Part shown: piece by piece, positions 1 through 5,155 of the stretch | How the letters are laid out: each line of letters starts with the position of its first letter | Numbering within the stretch: position 1 is the stretch's first letter | DNA from: CAYMKL01 sp964390805 | GTDB lineage: Bacteria; Chloroflexota; Anaerolineae; VGOG01 | Assembly: GCA_964390805.1 (NCBI GenBank) | Contig: CAYMKL010000225.1 | Span: 1-5,155, forward strand | DNA: 5,155 nt | Direction of reading: 5' to 3' | Notes under the pieces: generated by a model | What the model was told of the DNA's origin: nothing | The model's input: only the letters and a program-made list of their open reading frames with translations | Databases searched by the model: none | Program-made: the position numbers and the translations under genes

Positions 1-1639
1 AGACGGAGACCATGGCGCCTGTATTCAGGTCGTACTTGATCACCTGGGCCGGAGATATGTCGAGGCCGAGGTAGGCATACTGTCCGTCGTAAGCCACGGC
101 GCGGCAGCGATCCCTTTGCTCTCCTCCTTCCCAGACGCCTACTTCGTGGAACGTCGCAACGTCTACTTTGGATACCGAGGCCGGGCTGAGATCCCAGCCG
201 GCATACAGGTTAGCGCCATCCAAGACCAGAGGTCTCATGGTGCGGTCTTGCGGCTCGTATAGCCAGACCATCAAGGGATACAGGGTACTGGCGGTGAAAG
301 CCACAATCGTGCCCATGTAGAAGTCGCACTGTGGGTCTATGGCACCGGCGAAGTAGTCTACGGCAGCATAGATTATTCCTTCCCCGCTGGTGAGGTCGAA
401 GTAGTGACCGAGGGATTCTTCGTCATCGCGAACCGCTGCGGTGCTCATGTCCGAGGGGTCAATCTTGACCAGCACACCGGGGATGGTGTACAGCCCTGTG
501 TACAGGTAGCCGCCGCTGCACGTCAAGGCTCGACACCTGTGCTGCCCCGTGCCTCCCTCCCAGGTAGCGAGGGTGGCCATGTTAGACGGCTCGATCTTGA
601 CTACCTTGGCCGGAGAGGTATCCAGGCCGGCGTAAAGGAATGTCCCATCGTGGGCCAGGGCAAAGCACTCGTCGTCTCCTGCAGGAGCGGTCCAGACGCC
701 CACGGTTTCCATGGTGGCGAGATTTACTTTGATGACCCTGGCGGGGTCGGTCTCCAGACCGACGTACAGGAAAGCACCGTCGCTGGTCAGGGCCTGGCAG
801 TCGTTCTCCCCTGACAGGCCCTGCCAGATGCCCTTGGTCTCCATGGAGCCGCCGCCTATGCGGACCACCCTGGCGGGGGAAGTGGAGAGGCCGGCGTACA
901 GAAACCCCTGCTGGTACACCAGGGCCTGGCAGCGGTCGTCGTCTTCCCCACCCTCCCAGGCCGCCTCGGCCTGCATGGTGGCAGGATCAACCCGCACCAC
1001 GCGAGCGGGCGACTGGCGGAGTCCTACGAAAAGCCGCCCGTCCCCGAGGGCCAGGGCGTAGCAGTGGGTTTCGTTGACGGAGCCCTGGAAGGTGTCCACG
1101 GTGGCCAGGTCGCTGGTTTGAATCGCTGCCGCACGAGCGGGGGAGGTGGGGAAACCCGCCACGAGAGAAGAGCCAGAGAGAGCCAAAGCGTGGACGCCTT
1201 CGTCTGCCTCCTCCCCGACCCAACTGCCCTCCTCAGCCATGTTCCCAGGACGGACTTTGACGATCTGAGCGGGACGGGTGTTTAGCCCGACGAAGAAATG
1301 ACTCTTGCTGCAAGCCAGCCCCCGACAGTCATCCTGGCCCGTTGCGCCGCGCCATTGCCCCAGACTGGTCATCTCGTCGGGCAGGAGTTGGACGACGCGA
1401 ACCGGCGAGGTGCCCAGAGCAGCGTAGAGGTAGGTATTGTCGTGGCCCAAAGCGCGACAGCGGTCTTGACCACTCTCACCTGTCCAGACTTCGTCGCTGA
1501 TCATGTCGCTGCGATAAATCCTCACCACTTTGGCGGGCACGGTGGCCAGCCCCGCAAAAAGACGGCCCTGCCTGATGTCCAGGGCCTGGCAACTGTTTTC
1601 CCCTGACTCGCCGTGCCAGGCTTCCTCCCCGACCAGGTT
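1..1639 (-). CDS. Continuation of the frameshifted beta-propeller protein, blades 4 to at least 15, cut by the window edge
   Basis: In the frame shifted by -1 relative to the N-terminal part, 546 codons read without a stop from about 1639 to the left edge; upstream the frame is open to 1723, after a TGA at 1724-1726. It holds the outer strand of blade 3 (AWHG), then blades such as GENDCQAL, AFLYVGLETDPARVIKV and NMATLATWEG at a 44-residue period. The blade Cys is kept in blades 4-6, 8-12 and 15 and lost in 7, 13 and 14. Blade 13 carries an 11-residue insertion. The first ATG inside this frame is at 1504 and a GTG is at 1540, but neither begins a domain and both cut through a blade, so this is not a natural independent gene. 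With the 2265 start and 31 lost bases restored, the protein would exceed 765 residues, nearly twice its neighbour. More than fourteen blades suggests two rings plus further sequence, but no linker separates blades 7 and 8, so the ring division is unproven. Confidence 0.8.
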
Positions 1640-2265
1640 GAGGTGGCCATGCCAGCGTAAACGAACTTCCCTTCGGTGACCAGTGTCACACAGTTTTGGT
1701 CTTCGCCGGCGCCGATCCAGTAATCAACACGCTCCATGCTTTGAGGACTGATCTTGATCACCCGCGCCGTGGCGTGCTGCACGGCGGCGTACAGTAGACC
1801 CTCGTGGAGTACCAGGGCCTGGCAGTTGTTCTCGCCTTCCCTGGCCGTCCAGGTTGCCACGTGGCGCAAGGTGTCTCGCCGGAGCTTGAGCACGCTCGCC
1901 GGCTCGGTGTCCAGCCCGACGTACAGGTATTGCCGGTCGCCGGCGGTGGGGGTGGTGAGCGTTTCGCCTGCACCTCCCACCCAGGTGCTTGGGACGAAGT
2001 TGGCCCCAACGGGTGGGGAGACGGTGAGCAGTCGCCGGAAGGCCCAAAGGTTGTACAGAAGCCCATCGGGGATCCAGTTGGGCAGGGTGACGGGCGCAGC
2101 GTTTCCCGTGCCGCTTCCCGGCCCACCCCCGGCAACGTGCTCGTGACACTCGATGCCTTCTTCGCACGCTTTGATGAACGAGGCAAACTGCTCATCGGTG
2201 GGGGATAGATAGTCCTGAAACCAAGCCTTGAGGATGTATGTGGTCACGTCGTCGAACTTGGACAT
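1522..2265 (-). CDS. N-terminal part of a frameshifted beta-propeller repeat protein, paralogue of the preceding gene
   Basis: As it reads, this frame gives 247 residues, but only the first 208 or so are authentic; after the lesion near 1640 it continues out of frame to a TGA at 1522-1524. The head aligns without gaps to the head of the gene just upstream: MSKF/MTKF, PTDEQ/PTEEE, HEH at 41-43, SGTG at 51-54, AAPV at 56-59, W95 and G97 coincide, about 39 of 97 residues identical by eye. Blades follow in the same register, with Cys148, Cys192, Trp139 and Trp183. The ATG at 2265 is chosen over one at 2376 because it has a GGAGG seven bases upstream, sits 2 bases after the preceding stop, and matches the paralogue's start. 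No signal peptide is visible. The intact protein would continue into the frame at 1-1639. This piece alone would leave an open propeller with a junk tail of about 40 residues and is unlikely to fold as a closed ring. Confidence 0.8.
   Translation of the reverse strand: MSKFDDVTTYILKAWFQDYLSPTDEQFASFIKACEEGIECHEHVAGGGPGSGTGNAAPVTLPNWIPDGLLYNLWAFRRLLTVSPPVGANFVPSTWVGGAGETLTTPTAGDRQYLYVGLDTEPASVLKLRRDTLRHVATWTAREGENNCQALVLHEGLLYAAVQHATARVIKISPQSMERVDYWIGAGEDQNCVTLVTEGKFVYAGMATSTWSGRKPGTASQGKTVARPWTSGRAVFLRGWPPCPPKW
1634..1650 (-). other. Frame-breaking lesion: 31-bp deletion inside propeller blade 3
   Basis: The codon after GMAT (1642-1653) should continue into an S-P-A-x-V-V-K-I-type strand; instead the sequence jumps to NLVGEEAW in another frame. 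Compared with the other blades, ten codons plus one base are missing between 1640 and 1639. The DNA register confirms this: equivalent bases of neighbouring blades lie at 1814, 1682, 1581, 1449 and 1317, so the spacing is 132, 101, 132, 132, and 132 minus 101 is 31. No slippery heptamer typical of programmed -1 frameshifting is obvious. A single-base homopolymer error alone would not explain the missing strand. Assembly collapse within a repeat cannot be excluded. Confidence 0.8.
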
Positions 2266-2267
2266 TA

Positions 2268-3476
2268 TCAGTCCTCCGTCTCGTCGATGTCGCGCATGAT
2301 CTTCCTGACCACGGAGGCAGGACTGGTGTAGAGACCAAAGTATACGTACAGCCCGTCGAAGGCCAGGGCGTGACACTCATTGGCGTCGCCAGATGCCGTC
2401 CAAAGGGCGATGGGGTGCATGTCCGAAGGATCGATCTTGGCAACCGAGGCCGGCCAGGTGGCCAGGCCCGCGTACAGGTTCTCGCCATCGTAGACCAGGG
2501 CCTTGCAGTTGTCTTCGCCCTCCTTACCCGTCCAGGTATCGACGACCGTCAGATCGGTGCGAGTCAGTTTTTTCACCACGGCAGGCTCATCGTAAAAGCC
2601 AGCATACACGTACGAGCCATCGCTGCACAAGGCGCTACAGTGTGTTGGTCCTTCCATGCTGTCGCTCCTGGCGACGGTTCCCATGGTCTGAGGATCAATC
2701 TTGACCACATTGCCGGGCGGACCGGCCAGGCCAGCGTACAGGTACTCCCCATCATAAAGGAGTGCGCTACAGAAAATCTGATTCACGTCTCCAATCCATT
2801 CGGAGACGGTGGTCAAGGCCCTGGTCTCCAGCTTGACGACGCGGGCGGGGGAGGTACTCAGGCCAACGTACAAGCACGATCCGTCCCAGGCAAGAGCCGC
2901 ACATTCTTTTTGGTTCTCGTTGCCCGACCACCCGGCGATGCCTTTCATGCTCTCACGGTCAATCATGACCACGTAAGCGGGGGTGGTGAACATGCCGGCG
3001 TACAGGCGGTCGCCGGCCAGAGCCAGGGCTCGGCAATTGTCTACGCCTTCGCTGCCGTGACAGCCGACCAGTGTGGTCATGGTGCGAGGCTTAATCTTTA
3101 AGATGTGCGCTGGCGAGCCCTCGAGGCCCACGTACACGTACTCTCCATCGGAGACGAGGGCTTGCAGCCAGTCTTGACCCTCTGCCCCCGTCCAGGCTTC
3201 GGGCAGTATCTTGGTGGCCAGATCGGGGCGAGTGGCCAGTTGACGCCTCCAGGCCCGGATGTTGCGGAGGTGGGCGTCGTGCCAGCCCTCGGGGAACTGA
3301 ACAGGGGCTGCATCCCCTGTCCCGGAGTTGCAGCCCCCAGTGCTCTTGTGCTCGTGGCCCTCAATGCCGTCCTGGATGGCCTGGATGAAGGCGTGCCATT
3401 CTTCCTCGGTGGGTTTGTCCCCGGCCTCGAAGGTTGATCTGAGTTGGTTTCGGACAGCGACGTTGAATTTGGTCAT
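2268..3476 (-). CDS. Seven-bladed beta-propeller repeat protein with HEH head domain (putative adhesin or tail protein)
   Basis: A complete 402-residue protein; the specific family is not recognised. Residues 1-94 are a head with PTEEEWHAF (22-30), HEH (41-43), SGTG (51-54) and AAPV (56-59). From W95 on there are seven 44-residue repeats with consensus CxALxxDGxYLYAGLxTxPAxVVKIDPxTMxxVxxWxG. The conserved Cys falls at 148, 192, 236, 280, 324 and 368 (Leu at 104 in the first copy). The outer-strand Trp falls at 95, 183, 227, 315 and 359, replaced by Cys139 and Ser271. The protein stops where an eighth Trp would be due, so W95 probably closes the ring. No signal peptide or membrane segment is visible. 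The ATG follows the upstream TAA by 4 bases without a Shine-Dalgarno site, suggesting translational coupling. Its TGA lies 2 bases before the paralogous next gene. The propeller fold is inferred from repeat length and spacing; binding to a cell-surface ligand, possibly as part of a phage tail, is more speculative. Confidence 0.9.
   Translation of the reverse strand: MTKFNVAVRNQLRSTFEAGDKPTEEEWHAFIQAIQDGIEGHEHKSTGGCNSGTGDAAPVQFPEGWHDAHLRNIRAWRRQLATRPDLATKILPEAWTGAEGQDWLQALVSDGEYVYVGLEGSPAHILKIKPRTMTTLVGCHGSEGVDNCRALALAGDRLYAGMFTTPAYVVMIDRESMKGIAGWSGNENQKECAALAWDGSCLYVGLSTSPARVVKLETRALTTVSEWIGDVNQIFCSALLYDGEYLYAGLAGPPGNVVKIDPQTMGTVARSDSMEGPTHCSALCSDGSYVYAGFYDEPAVVKKLTRTDLTVVDTWTGKEGEDNCKALVYDGENLYAGLATWPASVAKIDPSDMHPIALWTASGDANECHALAFDGLYVYFGLYTSPASVVRKIMRDIDETED
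2271..3194 (-). repeat. Seven tandem 132-bp (44-codon) propeller-blade repeats
   Basis: On the plus strand the equivalent base of each copy lies at 2365, 2497, 2629, 2761, 2893, 3025 and 3157, exactly 132 bp apart with no insertion or deletion. The copies have diverged in sequence but keep a recognisable core around the CxAL codons (related to agggcctggcag) and around the YAGL-xTxPA codons (related to gccggcgtacag). These are coding repeats of a beta-propeller, not a non-coding tandem array. Confidence 0.88.
2273..2277 (-). promoter_or_regulatory. Shine-Dalgarno site GGAGG for the second propeller gene
   Basis: GGAGG lies seven bases before the ATG at 2265, within the last codons of the upstream gene. 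It fixes the start at 2265 rather than the further ATG at 2376. The preceding propeller gene has no comparable site before its own ATG. Confidence 0.75.
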
Positions 3477-3480
3477 AGGT

Positions 3481-5109
3481 TTACATGATGAAGCTGTAAG
3501 GCTGAGTTACAGCGCCTTCCTCCATGCTGGCCAGGGTGTAGAAGGCGCCCGGATTGTCTTGGTTGTTGTAGCAGGTCTTGATCCAACCGGCAGAGCGGAC
3601 GATAGAGGAGATGCGCACCTCGTCAATGATGCCGTCGAAGTTGCTCGTCACTCCATTGTATGATCCGATCACGAGGGGCACGGTACTGGCAGACTTGGAA
3701 TAGGCCTCGGAAGCGCTGGCTTTTTCCAGGCCATCGACGTAAATCAGTAACTGGTTGTTGGCATCGTCGAAAACCCCCACGACGTGGTACCAGACTCCCG
3801 CACTGCTAACGGGGGAATTAACAGTCCATAGGTCCCTCCAAACAGAGCCGTTGCCAAAAACCACCCTGACTTCATCAGTGTTGCCCAAGGCTAGGCCGTA
3901 GCCTTTGTAGCCACCGGCCAGGTTGGAGACGAAATACTCAACCCCAACAGTCTCAGGGTTGATCCAAGCCTCTATGGTGAAGCTGCCAGGTCGAAGCGAG
4001 GCAGCACTCCCAACATCTATGTAGTCTGGGTCAGAAGCCTCGAAGTCCTGCCCGTTGGCGATCTTACCCCCAATGTCTACAGAGCCGTGATTCGTGCCGT
4101 CGTTGTTGTTCGACGTAGAATCGTTCAGGTCATCGTGTAAGTGCCACACACCCTTGAAGTTTGTATCCCATACACCTTCGGCGTTCTCCCCATCTGAGGC
4201 GTTGGACTTGCCAAAGTAGAGGTAGAAGACGGTGTCTGTGGACGCATAGAGCACGGGGGCCTTGAACCACAACACCAGCTCACCGGTAGCGCCGTCAAAC
4301 TTCTCCCGCTCGTAAGCACAAAGGGTAGTGCCGTCCCACGTGGTCACACGAAGGTCGTACCCGTCGTTACGGGCGTAGGCTGCAAGGTCGTCGTCCGAGG
4401 CGAAGTTGATGAGGACCGGGAAATCAGTCAGGTCTTCGTCAACCTTGGCCTGGTCTACGGTGATCTTCTTGCGGTACTTCCAGCCGGTCAACCAGCCAGT
4501 AGACTGTTCGCTCCCCAGGGCGTAGAACGTAGATGGGCTTGATTGGTTGTTGTACGTGGCGGTGATGTAGTCGGAGGAGCGGACCGTGTTGGAAATGCGA
4601 ACCTCGTCAAGCCGACCATCAAAGTAGATGACACCAGAACCAGCCTGGCCTATCCTGAACGGCTCGTCGTTGAGTGTGGCACCAGTCGTGTGGGTGACCT
4701 TTTCCTTAAACGTACCATCCACGTAGTAGGAGCAATCGAAACTAGTGTCCAGAACTGCAACGACGTGATACCAAGTTCCTACGCTTGTTATGTAATCCGC
4801 TACTGTATCGTAATCCTTGACGTAGAACGTCGTGAATCGTAGCTTCTGTAAGTGGTGACCAAGGCCATAGCCGCCCGATGCAGCTCCACGTTTCCCACAC
4901 CACTTCTCACCTGTGTTGTTCCGGTCGGGGTAAACCCAGCACTCGATGGTGAGATTGCTGGCCAGATCAAGTGTGCCATTTTCCGCGATGGTGATCGTAT
5001 CCGCACCACCAAACTCAGGACAGTTTCCTATCTTGCTGCGAGAACGTGAGGTCACGCTCTCTGCAGTTGAATCATTGTTGTTGGCAGTACTATCGTGGTA
5101 AGGGTGCAA
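3481..5109 (-). CDS. LamG-DUF2341-LamG domain protein (N-terminus uncertain or truncated)
   Basis: Probable carbohydrate- or surface-binding structural protein; no catalytic residues were recognised. Numbering from the TTG at 5109 gives 542 residues. Residues about 35-200 form a first concanavalin A-like LamG domain, with TIECWVYP near 54-61, GTWYHVVAVLD near 111-121 and the signature DEVRISNTVRSSDYI near 168-182. Residues about 204-320 match DUF2341, with GWKYRKKITV near 209-218, LTDFPVLINF and a closing VFYLYFGKSNAS. Residues about 321-530 form a second LamG domain (FTIEAWINP, GVWYHVVGVFD, DEVRISSIVRSAGWI), ending in a short VTQPYSFIM tail. In such proteins DUF2341 usually precedes each LamG, so the first LamG lacks its expected partner. 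The TTG has no Shine-Dalgarno sequence, and the frame is open only to 5133, where an in-frame TGA (5134-5136) precedes it; the true start is unresolved. It lies first in the apparent operon, 4 bases before the next gene. Domain calls are firm; the role as an adhesin or virion protein is inference. Confidence 0.85.
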   Translation of the reverse strand: MHPYHDSTANNNDSTAESVTSRSRSKIGNCPEFGGADTITIAENGTLDLASNLTIECWVYPDRNNTGEKWCGKRGAASGGYGLGHHLQKLRFTTFYVKDYDTVADYITSVGTWYHVVAVLDTSFDCSYYVDGTFKEKVTHTTGATLNDEPFRIGQAGSGVIYFDGRLDEVRISNTVRSSDYITATYNNQSSPSTFYALGSEQSTGWLTGWKYRKKITVDQAKVDEDLTDFPVLINFASDDDLAAYARNDGYDLRVTTWDGTTLCAYEREKFDGATGELVLWFKAPVLYASTDTVFYLYFGKSNASDGENAEGVWDTNFKGVWHLHDDLNDSTSNNNDGTNHGSVDIGGKIANGQDFEASDPDYIDVGSAASLRPGSFTIEAWINPETVGVEYFVSNLAGGYKGYGLALGNTDEVRVVFGNGSVWRDLWTVNSPVSSAGVWYHVVGVFDDANNQLLIYVDGLEKASASEAYSKSASTVPLVIGSYNGVTSNFDGIIDEVRISSIVRSAGWIKTCYNNQDNPGAFYTLASMEEGAVTQPYSFIM

Positions 5110-5155
5110 ATCGCAAAAGATGGCAACATAAACTCAAACAGGTGCAGCAAGACTG
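5110..5155 (-). other. Right-edge segment with degenerate homology upstream of the LamG gene
   Basis: The codons just before the TTG at 5109 read F-C-D, giving FCDLH followed by HDSTANNND. This parallels GVWHLH and NDSTSNNND in the second half of the same protein, so homology runs slightly past the nominal start. Further upstream there is an in-frame TGA (5134-5136), and none of the three minus-strand frames resembles the DUF2341 domain expected here. No promoter or ribosome-binding site is evident. The segment could be a mutated gene remnant, a recombination point or poor sequence at a contig end. Confidence 0.4.

Larger units (their letters stand above)
1..1983 (-). repeat. At least fifteen tandem 132-bp propeller-blade repeats, one shortened and one enlarged
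   Basis: Equivalent bases lie at 96, 228, 393, 525, 657, 789, 921, 1053, 1185, 1317, 1449, 1581, 1682 and 1814, with the first blade expected near 1946. All intervals are 132 bp except 228-393 (165 bp, an in-frame 33-bp insertion) and 1581-1682 (101 bp, an out-of-frame 31-bp loss). The exact string agggcctggcag occurs at 789, 921 and 1814, and its first eleven bases at 1581. Such shared strings could support recombination between blades. The array continues beyond the left edge. Confidence 0.87.

Noticed and set aside
987..1223. Minus-strand 78-codon frame rich in Arg and Gly
   Set aside because: It is the out-of-frame reading of blades 6-8; low-complexity Arg/Gly/Pro composition is expected from a shifted GC-rich frame.
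404..1606. Several plus-strand open frames opposite the second propeller gene
   Set aside because: They are short, overlap each other and change frame. They lie opposite 546 uninterrupted minus-strand codons with clear blade repeats.
1625..1660. Programmed -1 ribosomal frameshift joining the two halves of the second propeller gene
   Set aside because: The new frame is -1, but no slippery heptamer or obvious downstream structure is seen. A frameshift would still leave the blade about ten residues short, so a 31-bp deletion explains the data better.
2266..2376. Upstream ATG at 2376 as the start of the second propeller gene
   Set aside because: It would overlap the preceding gene by more than 100 bases, and the added residues are basic and unlike the paralogue's N-terminus. 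The ATG at 2265 has GGAGG and aligns with the paralogue's start.
2238..3101. Long plus-strand open frame of 287 codons opposite the first propeller gene
   Set aside because: It mirrors the 132-bp repeat of the minus-strand gene. The minus frame shows the coherent blade consensus, while the plus translation has no recognisable domain and no start context. It is an antisense shadow of GC-rich repeated coding sequence.
1..3194. CRISPR array or non-coding tandem repeat
   Set aside because: The period is 132 bp with diverged copies that keep a codon-level amino-acid consensus and no repeat-spacer layout; these are protein-coding repeats.
3477..3480. Terminator or promoter in the gaps between the genes
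   Set aside because: The gaps are only 4 and 2 bases, with no room for such signals and no hairpin with a U-run nearby.

Overview
The window reads as one side of a minus-strand gene cluster. It encodes large, repetitive, beta-rich binding proteins and no enzymes, RNA genes or taxonomic markers. Three genes follow each other head to tail on the minus strand (transcribed right to left) with gaps of only 4 and 2 bases, so they look like a single operon. The GC-rich composition and the bacterial-type Shine-Dalgarno site before the third gene suggest a bacterium or one of its phages. The sequence does not allow a closer assignment.

Right part (about 3481-5133): a LamG / DUF2341 / LamG protein, cut or decayed at its N-terminus near the right edge. 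These are concanavalin A-like lectin folds, usually carbohydrate- or surface-binding.

Middle (2268-3476): a complete 402-residue protein with an N-terminal head of about 94 residues carrying an HEH motif and an SGTG/AAPV stretch, followed by seven repeats of exactly 44 residues. The spacing of the repeat tryptophans fits a seven-bladed beta-propeller closed by an N-terminal 'velcro' strand.

Left part (1-2265): a longer paralogue with the same head, collinear without gaps, and at least fifteen blades. It runs off the left edge. Its frame is broken at about 1639/1640. The repeat register there is 101 bp instead of 132 bp, which is a clean 31-bp loss. Downstream of the break 546 codons stay open in the shifted frame to the window edge, so this is a recent mutation, a phase-variable state or an assembly error rather than an old pseudogene.

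Together the genes look like an adhesion or receptor-binding module. Both propeller proteins lack a signal peptide, and both heads carry an HxH-plus-glycine motif of the kind seen in phage tail fibre and baseplate-attached proteins. My preferred inference is therefore a phage or prophage tail (or related contractile-injection) adhesin locus, but no diagnostic virion gene is in the window to prove it. No promoter, terminator, RNA gene, CRISPR array or mobile element was recognised.
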